Source: JBBQHM01 sp038323965
Lineage (GTDB): Bacteria; Verrucomicrobiota; Verrucomicrobiia; Chthoniobacterales; UBA10450
NCBI GenBank assembly: GCA_038323965.1
Contig: JBBQHM010000073.1
Coordinates: 1-10,637 of the forward strand
Length of the DNA stretch: 10,637 nucleotides
Direction of reading: 5' to 3'
Within the stretch, counting starts at the first letter, position 1. Every line of letters begins with the position of its first letter. Of the stretch, positions 1-6,331 are shown in pieces. A program made the translations under genes and the position numbers. A model generated the notes under the pieces. The model was not told where the DNA came from, searched no databases, and worked only from the letters and a program-made list of their open reading frames with translations.

Positions 1-1
1 G

Positions 2-460
2 GAGAAAATCATCGTCACAGACCGGCCGTTCAATGGATATTACCAGACGATCGACTATGCCTACTGGGACCGGAGTGGCGAACGTCCGGAGCTTGTTCCG
101 ATCACGGAAATGCAAGTGAAGGCGGAAATTTCTCGACCGAAGGATGGGGAGATAGTTGCGGCAGCCTCCCCGCTAAGAATTCACGGCGCGGCCTGGAGCG
201 GTGAAGCGGAGATAGCGAACGTGGCAGTGAGCACCGACGGAGGCGCGACGTGGAACGAAGCCGCGCTGCTTGGTAAATCAATCGGAAACGCGTGGCGACT
301 CTGGGAATACCAGTGGAAGACGCCGGCAAGCGCTTGCCGGCAAATTTTGATGGCGCGCGCCACCGATTCGCGTGGACGCGTGCAGCCCGTTAATCGCGAT
401 CTCGATCGAGGCACCTACATCATCAATCACGTTCTCCCGGTTACAGTAGAGATCCGCTAA
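2..460 (+). CDS. Sulfite oxidase-family molybdoenzyme, C-terminal fragment
   Basis: The reading frame is open from base 2 to the TAA at 458-460, so only the C-terminal 152 residues are present. The visible part has the features of the Mo-cofactor oxidoreductase dimerisation domain of sulfite oxidases and sulfite dehydrogenases. These are an early GYYQTIDYAYWD stretch, an immunoglobulin-like section with VSTDGGATWNEA, the WRLWEYQW strand, and ARATDSRGRVQP near the end. In the family this domain follows the catalytic Mo-pterin domain and mediates dimer formation; substrates are sulfite or related oxyanions, usually in the periplasm. The catalytic domain, cofactor-binding Cys and any Tat signal lie upstream of the window, so activity and substrate cannot be judged. 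The stretch TPASACRQ is encoded by a perfect palindrome (322-341), and the Cys there sits where relatives usually have a Gly-containing turn. Confidence 0.9.
   Translation, partial: EKIIVTDRPFNGYYQTIDYAYWDRSGERPELVPITEMQVKAEISRPKDGEIVAAASPLRIHGAAWSGEAEIANVAVSTDGGATWNEAALLGKSIGNAWRLWEYQWKTPASACRQILMARATDSRGRVQPVNRDLDRGTYIINHVLPVTVEIR
322..341. repeat. Perfect 20-bp palindrome inside a coding sequence
   Basis: The half-site GCCGGCAAGC is followed directly by its exact reverse complement with no spacer. The symmetry stops at both ends (C at 321, A at 342). It lies in frame within the sulfite oxidase-like gene and encodes part of TPASACRQ. A perfect 20-bp palindrome is unlikely by chance at any given place. 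It could be a dispersed REP-like unit that entered the gene, a protein-binding site, or chance in GC-rich sequence. Confidence 0.85.
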
Positions 461-589
461 GGCTGCAGGCCTGAGAGCGCTTTTTTCGGTCCGCGCGCAG
501 TCAGCCTGAGTAGCGGCGAATTCGATAACAAGCATTAAGCACTCCCTGGGACGTGACAGCGACCGCCGCCGCCTGCTACCGTGCGCGCG

Positions 590-1597
590 ATGGAAGCAGC
601 TGATTGGACAGCACTGAGCGACGCGGAACTACTCGAGCGTCGCATCTCCAATCTTGGCTTGCGACTCGAGGGCACCGCACTTGAGCCGCTCATCCGACAG
701 CTGAGCGAAGAGCTGGCGGCTCACGGATTAGTTTTTCATCCCACCTGCCATATCGGCGATGAGTGGTTTGTCCCGGTCGGAATTCCCGCGATTTTCGTTC
801 CATTCTTCCTGGTCCACGATCGGCTGCGCTCGCTGGAGCGGACGATGATGCTGGAAGTCGAGGGCGGGACCAAAGAGTGGTTCATGAAACTGATCCGACA
901 TGAAGCGGCGCATGCCTTTAGTTATGCCTATCAATTGCCGCGAAAGAAAAGGTGGCAGCAAACGTTTGGACGCACCTCACGCGATGAAACGCCGGACTTT
1001 TACCATCCACGTCCATTTAGCCGCAGCTATGTGGTGAACCTTGACGACTGGTACGCGCAGAGCCATCCGGACGAAGATTTTGCCGAGACCTTTGCGGTCT
1101 GGCTCACGCCGGGGCTCGACTGGCGAAAACGTTACGCCGGTTGGAACGCCCTGCCGAAGTTGGAATACGTCGATGAGCTCATGGGGACACTTATCGACCG
1201 GCCGCCAATTCACGCTCCGGAGTATCGCGCGACGGATTACGATTGTCTTAACGTCAAACTTAAAACCTACTACGCGCGAAAACGGAAACTATACGAAGAT
1301 ACCTATCCGGACTTTTACGACGCTGATTTACGCGAACTATTTGGCGCTGCGGCCGGGATCAAGGCGAGTAGTTATCTCCGAATGCGACGCCGGCGTTTGA
1401 TGAACTCGGTCTGCCAGTGGACGAATGAGAAAAAGTTTCGCGTGAACAAACTGCTCGCCCGGCTGATTGACCGCTGCGATGAGCTCGACCTTCACGTTCT
1501 CAACGATGATCCGCAGCAGGATTTTCGCGTGACATCATTCATCACCACGCTGGTCATGAACTATTTATTTACCGGGAAATTTAAGCGCACCAAATAA
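590..1597 (+). CDS. Putative zinc metallopeptidase (Peptidase_Mx-like)
   Basis: This is a predicted soluble zinc-dependent peptidase of 335 residues. The zinc signature HEAAH is at residues 104-108 (RHEAAHAFSYAY). About 55 residues later, DEDFAETFAVWL (161-172) supplies a likely third ligand, Glu166. This HExxH plus downstream E arrangement, with the run GTKEWFMKLIRHEAAHA, resembles the putative zinc-binding metallopeptidase family PF15887. No signal peptide or membrane segment is visible, so it is probably cytoplasmic. An in-frame GTG at 581 would add three residues; the ATG at 590 is preferred only as the commoner codon, because neither has a convincing ribosome binding site. The stop is one base before the start of the ATP-grasp gene, which indicates co-transcription and probably translational coupling. 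The natural substrate is unknown. The C-terminal 100 or so residues are basic and contain no motif recognised here. Confidence 0.82.
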   Translation: MEAADWTALSDAELLERRISNLGLRLEGTALEPLIRQLSEELAAHGLVFHPTCHIGDEWFVPVGIPAIFVPFFLVHDRLRSLERTMMLEVEGGTKEWFMKLIRHEAAHAFSYAYQLPRKKRWQQTFGRTSRDETPDFYHPRPFSRSYVVNLDDWYAQSHPDEDFAETFAVWLTPGLDWRKRYAGWNALPKLEYVDELMGTLIDRPPIHAPEYRATDYDCLNVKLKTYYARKRKLYEDTYPDFYDADLRELFGAAAGIKASSYLRMRRRRLMNSVCQWTNEKKFRVNKLLARLIDRCDELDLHVLNDDPQQDFRVTSFITTLVMNYLFTGKFKRTK

Positions 1598-1598
1598 C

Positions 1599-2615
1599 GT
1601 GAAAAAGAAACTTAAAGTCCTCGCGCTTTTCGACGCCGTTCGTCCTACGAAAATCGATCAGGACCTTAGCAAGGAGATGAAGACGGAGGATTGGAAGACG
1701 GAAGCAAACGTCCTCGCTGCGCTCGCCACGCTACCTTATTCGGTCGAGCATCTTGCGATTTTTGACGACCTCGATCTGGTGCGGCAAAAACTCGAGAGTT
1801 TCGCGCCCGACGTTATTTTTAATCTGGCCGACCAGTTCAAGAATAACCGCGGCTTCGACCAGAACATTGTTTCGCTGCTCGAGATGCAGGGCGTACCTTT
1901 CACCGGGTGCGGAGCGACCGGCCTCGTCCTTTGCAAACACAAGGGTATTTCAAAAAAAATCCTCGGCTATCATCAGATTCATGTTCCAAATTTCGTCGTC
2001 ATTCCGCGCGGTCAACGTATTGCCCGGTTGAAGCGACCGCAGTTTCCACTGCTCGTTAAGCCCGTTAAAGAAGAAGCGTCGTACGGAATTTCGCAGGCCT
2101 CCTTTGTCGGTAACGACGAACAATTTCGCGAGCGCGTAGCGTTCATCCACGAAAAACACGACGCCGATGTGATCGCGGAGGAATACATCGAGGGGCGCGA
2201 GCTTTATGTTGCCCTCATGGGTAATCTCCGGCCGCGGGTTTTCCCGATCCGCGAATTGGTTTTCCGCGAGGTGCCGCCTAATGAACCTCGCATCGCAACC
2301 TATCGCGCGAAGTGGGACGAGGAATATCGAAAGCGCTGGGGCTTGGAAAATCAATTCGCCGAATTGGAACCAGCGCTGGTCGCGAAGATCGAGCAGACCT
2401 GCCGTCGCATCTACAGTCTTCTCACGATCGAGGGCTACGCGCGCATTGACCTGCGACTGACCGCCGCTAACGAGATTTATTTCATCGAAGCCAACCCCAA
2501 TCCCATCCTCGCTGAGGACGAAGACTTCGCGATCTCGGCCGGCCAGGCGGGGCTGACATATCCGCAATTAATCGACAAGATCATCCGTCAGGGGCTGAGA
2601 ACTCCCCGCGGTTAG
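1599..2615 (+). CDS. D-Ala-D-Ala ligase-like ATP-grasp enzyme
   Basis: This 338-residue ATP-grasp ligase resembles D-alanine-D-alanine ligases, which join a carboxylate to an amine through an acyl-phosphate using ATP and Mg. ATP-grasp features include LLVKPVKEEASYGIS (151-165, with Lys154), the hinge EEYIEGREL (194-202), Asp284 in ARIDLRL, and the metal-binding run FIEANPNP (295-302, Glu297 and Asn299). The fold length matches Ddl. However, the N-terminus lacks the GGxSxEREVS loop of Ddl, and the omega-loop Tyr of E. coli DdlB (in EAKY) corresponds here to Trp238 (RAKW). It is therefore probably not the housekeeping peptidoglycan ligase; it may join other amino acids or peptides. The start is GTG at 1599, one base after the metallopeptidase stop, which argues for a joint task. 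An A8 run (1952-1959) lies in the gene. Confidence 0.85.
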   Translation: MKKKLKVLALFDAVRPTKIDQDLSKEMKTEDWKTEANVLAALATLPYSVEHLAIFDDLDLVRQKLESFAPDVIFNLADQFKNNRGFDQNIVSLLEMQGVPFTGCGATGLVLCKHKGISKKILGYHQIHVPNFVVIPRGQRIARLKRPQFPLLVKPVKEEASYGISQASFVGNDEQFRERVAFIHEKHDADVIAEEYIEGRELYVALMGNLRPRVFPIRELVFREVPPNEPRIATYRAKWDEEYRKRWGLENQFAELEPALVAKIEQTCRRIYSLLTIEGYARIDLRLTAANEIYFIEANPNPILAEDEDFAISAGQAGLTYPQLIDKIIRQGLRTPRG

Positions 2616-2631
2616 GCCCAGGCTCCAGTAG

Positions 2632-2712
2632 TGCTCGGGGGGGGACTTGAACCCCCATGCCTTGCGGCATACGCCCCTCAAACGTACGTGTCTGCCATTT
2701 CACCACCCGAGC
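2632..2712 (-). tRNA. tRNA-Leu (anticodon GAG)
   Basis: Read on the - strand, the acceptor stem GCTCGGG pairs perfectly with CCCGAGC and is followed by discriminator A (2632), as expected for leucine. The D arm has GTG/CAC with the GG pair in its loop. The anticodon stem is TACGT/GCGTA (one T-G pair) with the seven-base loop TTGAGGG, which places anticodon GAG at 2679-2677. The long variable arm TGCC-GCAA-GGCA marks a class II tRNA. The T arm is GGGGG-TTCAAGT-CCCCC. CCA is not encoded (the next bases are CTA), so it must be added by the CCA-adding enzyme. The gene is convergent with the ATP-grasp gene, 16 bases away. It reads CUC and CUU leucine codons. Confidence 0.97.
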
Positions 2713-2750
2713 AAAGTGGGCGCGCGAACGCGCGGGGAGAAAGTTTGCTC
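2709..2750. repeat. Nested inverted repeats just upstream of tRNA-Leu
   Basis: GAGCAAA at 2709-2715 (its first four bases are the 5' acceptor strand of the tRNA) is repeated inverted as TTTGCTC at 2744-2750. Between them lies a second symmetry, CGCGCG-AA-CGCGCG (2721-2734). In the tRNA precursor the leader could fold on itself or compete for the acceptor strand. A regulatory role is not shown; GC-rich sequence makes the inner repeat easier to obtain by chance. Confidence 0.4.
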
Positions 2751-2836
2751 AGGAATGCAGGAAAGCAAGAATCCAGGGCGACGCCGCCCCGTGGACGTTC
2801 TGGCTTCGCCTATTTCTCGACGTAAAGTCGAAAACG

Positions 2837-3562
2837 ATGTCCGAGAATTGGATCAAGCTGGATCTGCACATTCATACCCTCGACGACCCGAAGGATAAGC
2901 TCGATTACACCGCGCACGAGCTGCTCGAGCGCGCGAAGGCGCTCGGGTTTGCAGTGCTCGCGATTACGCTGCACGATGCGGTCTTCGATCGCGCGGAGGT
3001 CTTCGCGGACGCGCAGCGGATGGGCATCCTGCTGATTCCCGCGGCGGAAATGCGCATCGAAGGAGCGGACATTATTTTATTGAATGTCTCGGCCGCAGAA
3101 GCCGCGCAGTTGAAAAGCTTTGCCGATGTCCGCGAACTTCGCCGGCAGCGCGGGGCGACGGTTTTCACGATCGCGCCGCATCCTTTTTATGTGCTGGGAG
3201 GATCGATTGGAAAAAAAATCTTCGAGGTGATCGATTGCTTTGACGGTATCGAACTGTGCCATTTTCACAAGGGACTTTTCAACCCGAACTGGCCTGCGAT
3301 TCGACTGGCGAAACGAACCGGCAAGCCGTTGATCGCGACCTCGGATGCGCATCGACTGCATGACTTCGGTCGGCATTATACCAGCATGCGGTCGCCCGCT
3401 GAGATAACCGTGCAGAATATTTTCCAGGGCCTGCGAGATGGCCCCCTGAAGATTTCGAGTCCGCCTGCGACTTTCGCCGCTATCCTGAGCGCCATTTATT
3501 TCATCTACATCGCGCACCCGCTGCGTGCGTACAACCATGGCACAGCCGCACACAATTCTTGA
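2837..3562 (+). CDS. PHP-domain metal-dependent hydrolase
   Basis: This is a 241-residue member of the PHP family, whose enzymes hydrolyse phosphoesters with a three-metal site. Metal-binding residues visible in order are DLHIHT (Asp9, His11, His13), His46 in AITLHDAV, Glu71 in PAAEMR, His115 in APHPF, His142/His144 in CHFHKG, and Asp170/His172 in SDAH. The second motif reads TLHD rather than the usual TDHx, but the His is kept. The second half (GIELCHFHKG to SDAHRLHDFG) looks like the PHP-associated region found in COG0613-type proteins. ATG 2837 is chosen because it opens directly onto the first motif; the frame runs open back into the tRNA, which cannot be coding. No clear ribosome binding site is seen, and a small inverted repeat TCGAC-GTAAA-GTCGA (2817-2831) sits just before the start. 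It is the first of three close + strand genes. The substrate is not predictable; RNA, nucleotide and sugar phosphates are all possible. Confidence 0.88.
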   Translation: MSENWIKLDLHIHTLDDPKDKLDYTAHELLERAKALGFAVLAITLHDAVFDRAEVFADAQRMGILLIPAAEMRIEGADIILLNVSAAEAAQLKSFADVRELRRQRGATVFTIAPHPFYVLGGSIGKKIFEVIDCFDGIELCHFHKGLFNPNWPAIRLAKRTGKPLIATSDAHRLHDFGRHYTSMRSPAEITVQNIFQGLRDGPLKISSPPATFAAILSAIYFIYIAHPLRAYNHGTAAHNS

Positions 3563-3587
3563 AGGCGACCGCGAAACGTGTGAAAAC

Positions 3588-4067
3588 ATGTTCCGAATGC
3601 GTTCCTCTCTTCGAATCTTGCAGGTCTGCCTATTAGCAGTCGCGGTGACCGTGGGTGGCTGCAAAGATCAGCCCAAACCGAAAGACAAGGAGAAGGCGGC
3701 TCTGAAAAAGCATGATAAGCCAGATCTGCGCGACGAACCTTCCGACGTAGACTTTCAGGCTTTCCTCGGTCGGCTGCGTAAGGCAATCGAGGCCCATGAC
3801 CTCGAGACCCTCGCGCAAATGATGACGGAGGATTTTGGGTATAGCCTGAACCCGGAGAAAGCGGGGGCCGGTGTCTTTCAATACTGGGACGAGAATAATC
3901 TTTGGCCAGAACTACAAGGCATCATGTCGGAAAAGTTTGTGAAGAAGGGCAACTTCTTCGTCGCGCCGCCACAATTTGCCGACCCGGCGGTGAATTACGA
4001 CGGCTATCGCGCGGGCATCGCGCGCGTGAAGGGTAGTTGGAAGTTTGTTTACTTCGTCAACGGCTAG
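3588..4067 (+). CDS. Small predicted lipoprotein, unknown function
   Basis: This protein of 159 residues begins with a classic export signal: Arg-rich start (MFRMRSSLR), a hydrophobic core ILQVCLLAVAVTV, and the lipobox VGGC with lipidated Cys25. A strongly charged linker (KDQPKPKDKEKAALKKHDKPD) follows, then a globular part of about 105 residues. The opening FLGRLRKAIEAHDLETLAQMMTEDFGY is reminiscent of NTF2/SnoaL-like folds, and the end GIARVKGSWKFVYFVNG fits a terminal beta strand. This fold guess is weak. The ATG at 3588 is preferred because it places the basic residues directly before the hydrophobic core. Longer in-frame starts at 3525 (GTG) and 3537 (ATG) would overlap the PHP gene and put 21 or 17 polar residues ahead of the signal. 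The FabZ-like gene follows nine bases after the stop, in the same frame. Confidence 0.75.
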   Translation: MFRMRSSLRILQVCLLAVAVTVGGCKDQPKPKDKEKAALKKHDKPDLRDEPSDVDFQAFLGRLRKAIEAHDLETLAQMMTEDFGYSLNPEKAGAGVFQYWDENNLWPELQGIMSEKFVKKGNFFVAPPQFADPAVNYDGYRAGIARVKGSWKFVYFVNG

Positions 4068-4076
4068 ACTGACCAC

Positions 4077-4535
4077 TTGAGTAAACTTACCGGCGAAGCT
4101 GCGCGCAGTCTTCTTAAAGGGTTACCGCATCAGCCCCCTTTCGTCTTTGTCCGCGAAGTAGTCTCATGCACGCCTGGGCTCGAGGCGGAATGCGAAACTC
4201 GGTTCGAGGCCGGCCATTCCATATTTGATGGACATTTTCCGGACCGACCCCTCGTTCCCGGGGTGATCTTGACGGAAGCGCTTGCCCAGACGGCAGGGAT
4301 TGCGGCCGCTTCTGGTGCGGACGCCGAGAACGCTCCTTTTTTTTTATTGTCAGCGATTCAACGGATGAAATTTCTTACGGGAGTAGGTCCGGACGAAACC
4401 ATTACCTTGCGCGCGCAAAAGGTTGGGCAGGTGGGAGATTTGTTACAGTTCGAAGTTCGCGCCCTGGTGAACGACAGCGATGTCGCTCATGGACAACTCG
4501 TCCTCAGCGTCGCGTCGCGTCTGTCGGAGCGTTGA
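4077..4535 (+). CDS. FabZ-like 3-hydroxyacyl-ACP dehydratase (hot-dog fold)
   Basis: This 152-residue hot-dog protein has the FabZ signature. LPHQPPFVFVREV opens the domain, GHFPDRPLVPGV carries the catalytic His53, and ILTEALAQTAG supplies the catalytic Glu67 and the central helix. FabZ enzymes dehydrate 3-hydroxyacyl-ACP to trans-2-enoyl-ACP in the cytoplasm. Length equals that of typical FabZ (about 145-155). The start must be TTG at 4077: the upstream gene's TAG (4065-4067) lies in the same frame and no ATG or GTG occurs in between or soon after. It may be the housekeeping enzyme, or a specialised copy for a lipid or polyketide-like acyl chain, since no other fatty-acid gene is near. A T9 run (4337-4345) is in frame here. 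The 3' end overlaps the convergent membrane-protein gene by 32 bases. Confidence 0.88.
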   Translation: MSKLTGEAARSLLKGLPHQPPFVFVREVVSCTPGLEAECETRFEAGHSIFDGHFPDRPLVPGVILTEALAQTAGIAAASGADAENAPFFLLSAIQRMKFLTGVGPDETITLRAQKVGQVGDLLQFEVRALVNDSDVAHGQLVLSVASRLSER

Positions 4536-6315
4536 CTTCATAGATCGCTCCCCAGTCGCCCTTCGCCACCGGAGTCAATTCACGCTCCCACGGCTTTGCG
4601 CTCGTTGCCCATTTAGCCTCTTCCTCGGGACCCCAGAATAAATACCGGACACGAAGGTCATGCGCGATGCTTCGCCATTGCGCATCGCCTTTCATCAACG
4701 TATCCAGCCGATCTAAAACAGCTTCGTAGTCTATTCCTTCCGTCCAAAGGTGGCCGGGATAGCCCATCACAACCTTCTGCCCATTCAGAAGCAAAGGATG
4801 ATTGTAGGTAGGAAATGCGGCGAACCGCGCATTCGCGGGTAGTCTGCGCAGCACGCTACCAACCGCGTTCAACTCAGCCCGGCTGACAAATTCGAACCCC
4901 GGGCGTCCCACCGCAAGTCCACCGATGAGGCTCACAAAACCGGAAAGAAATAGAGAGACGAAAAGCGCTGCTCTGGTCGAGGCAGGCCAGGAAGCAACGA
5001 CCTCGCTCCAGAGGAATGGTAGAGCGATAAAGTAGGCCCAGATCAATACCTTCATATTGTCCCAGCCCCATGGAGCGCTCTTAAAGAAGTAACAGAATAA
5101 AAACAAGGCAGCTCCGGCAAGGACGAACGGCACAGCTTGCGGCCAGGAGCCGCCCACCCGACGCGTGTGCCAACCTTTTCGCACAACTATTACGATGAGC
5201 ACGATAGTGACAAGCGGAAGTATACCGAAATTCAGTAACCAGAATTGCAAAAAGGGTGCGGCGAAGTCGTCGTCACGCTGGACCCAGTGCGGGTGCCATT
5301 GCAGGACGGAGCCCGCGGCAAAATGATCGGTGATGATCCAGGTCAGTAGCGTCGCCGGTACTAACGCCAGTGCTACCGTGGTAAGCGTTGAGCCTCGAGT
5401 TGAAGGAGTTCCGAAAACAAAGAGGAAAGCAAGGACGACGCTGAGGGCGAGAAACGTATGTGCATGGAAGAGCGGCATTGTTGCGTATAACGTGATCTCT
5501 ACCCATGTCGGAAGAATCGAGTTACGCGCAGTGTCTGGTTTGAAGAAGCGCTGGCGCCACTGCCAAAGCAGCAATATCCCTGCGGGAATCGCGTAAAGTA
5601 GCCCGCGTTGTGTCACAAACATGGAGAGTGCGATGCTCTTCCATGCAATAGATTTATCACCCTGATAATCTACAAAGCTTAAGGCGCGAAAGATCTGATA
5701 ACCGGCCATGCCGCCGTTAAAGAGAAACGCGCTGGCGCCGAAAAGGCCGGCCCATCTGTAGAAAGCATAAAAGGTGGCCGCGGTAGCTAGTAACCCAACC
5801 CACACCAGTCCCTGCCGTAGTTCAACCCCGGCACCAAGTAACAGGGCATTGAAAAGATCGACGCCCGCCGGATAGCGCAGCTTGCTAAAAACGAATAGCG
5901 GATGATCGGGCCAGAGAGGAACGTGGTTCGCGAAATTCTTGATCAGCGTGATGTGCAGGCCGAGGTCGCCCAGATTGTTGGGCGACTGGATGCGAAGAAA
6001 TTCTCCTTCCGGAAAGAGCAGCCAGCAGAAGGAACGGAGGGCGAAAATGGCAAAGAAGAAAGCGAGAACCCAGAAGCCGATGCTGCGATAGCGCAACCAG
6101 CGATCCGCCGCCGTGGGTCCACCAAGCGGAGCCGTTATCCCGGCCGAAATGTCATTATCGACAGTATGTCGATAGGCCATGACGGCGGCCAATAACCCGA
6201 GCGCAAGTGAAAGGAACGAAACCGGTCGTCCGATACCATTCGTGGCGAGGCCGATCAGTAAAGCCGAGACGGTCGAGACGTTAACAAAGGTAAGGCCGGC
6301 TGCCAGGCAACGCAT
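4504..6315 (-). CDS. Large polytopic membrane protein, GT-C-like
   Basis: A protein of 603 residues with roughly 12-14 hydrophobic segments and a soluble C-terminal tail of about 120 residues (from RAELNAVGSVLRRLP). The first large loop after the third segment contains SPNNLGDLGLHITLIKNF (Asp117, His121). This acidic/His loop recalls the catalytic first loop of GT-C glycosyltransferases, which use lipid-linked sugars at the outer membrane face. LRYPAGVDLFNALL follows it. No named family is recognised with certainty, so this is a structural resemblance only. ATG 6315 is chosen over TTG 6354: it leaves 16 bases after the upstream gene's stop, and GGAAA (6325-6329 on this strand) stands nine bases before it, whereas TTG 6354 would overlap that gene by 23 bases. 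It is co-oriented with the Agl23-like gene, probably one transcript. Its 3' end overlaps the FabZ-like gene convergently. Confidence 0.75.
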   Translation of the reverse strand: MRCLAAGLTFVNVSTVSALLIGLATNGIGRPVSFLSLALGLLAAVMAYRHTVDNDISAGITAPLGGPTAADRWLRYRSIGFWVLAFFFAIFALRSFCWLLFPEGEFLRIQSPNNLGDLGLHITLIKNFANHVPLWPDHPLFVFSKLRYPAGVDLFNALLLGAGVELRQGLVWVGLLATAATFYAFYRWAGLFGASAFLFNGGMAGYQIFRALSFVDYQGDKSIAWKSIALSMFVTQRGLLYAIPAGILLLWQWRQRFFKPDTARNSILPTWVEITLYATMPLFHAHTFLALSVVLAFLFVFGTPSTRGSTLTTVALALVPATLLTWIITDHFAAGSVLQWHPHWVQRDDDFAAPFLQFWLLNFGILPLVTIVLIVIVVRKGWHTRRVGGSWPQAVPFVLAGAALFLFCYFFKSAPWGWDNMKVLIWAYFIALPFLWSEVVASWPASTRAALFVSLFLSGFVSLIGGLAVGRPGFEFVSRAELNAVGSVLRRLPANARFAAFPTYNHPLLLNGQKVVMGYPGHLWTEGIDYEAVLDRLDTLMKGDAQWRSIAHDLRVRYLFWGPEEEAKWATSAKPWERELTPVAKGDWGAIYEVNAPTDATRR

Positions 6316-6324
6316 CGAAGTATG

Positions 6325-6329
6325 TTTCC
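6325..6329 (-). promoter_or_regulatory. Probable ribosome binding site (GGAAA)
   Basis: On the - strand GGAAA lies nine bases before ATG 6315. It supports that start for the GT-C-like protein over TTG 6354. It is only a partial match to the consensus. Confidence 0.4.
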
Positions 6330-6331
6330 AG

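Noticed and set aside
461..486. Possible terminator: GCAGGCCTG-type symmetry followed by T6
   Set aside because: The symmetry CAGGCCTG has no loop and the T run is not adjacent to a stable stem. Only AGCGCT precedes it.
1950..2567. 205-codon open frame on the - strand
   Set aside because: It lies opposite the ATP-grasp gene, whose motifs are clear; its own translation has no recognisable domain.
2591..2607. GGGG/CCCC hairpin at the end of the ATP-grasp gene
   Set aside because: Only four pairs, inside the coding sequence and without a T tract.
2632..2712. tRNA-Leu as an integration (att) site
   Set aside because: No integrase gene and no direct repeat of the tRNA 3' end was seen in the window.
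2631..2898. Open frames starting in or beside the tRNA (2631, 2647) and an extended PHP start at 2657
   Set aside because: They run through the tRNA-Leu gene. The PHP family motif DLHIHT begins right after ATG 2837, and the upstream residues have no family resemblance.
6156..6174. Inverted repeat TATCGACA-GTA-TGTCGATA
   Set aside because: It lies well inside the membrane-protein gene with no related copies; likely chance.
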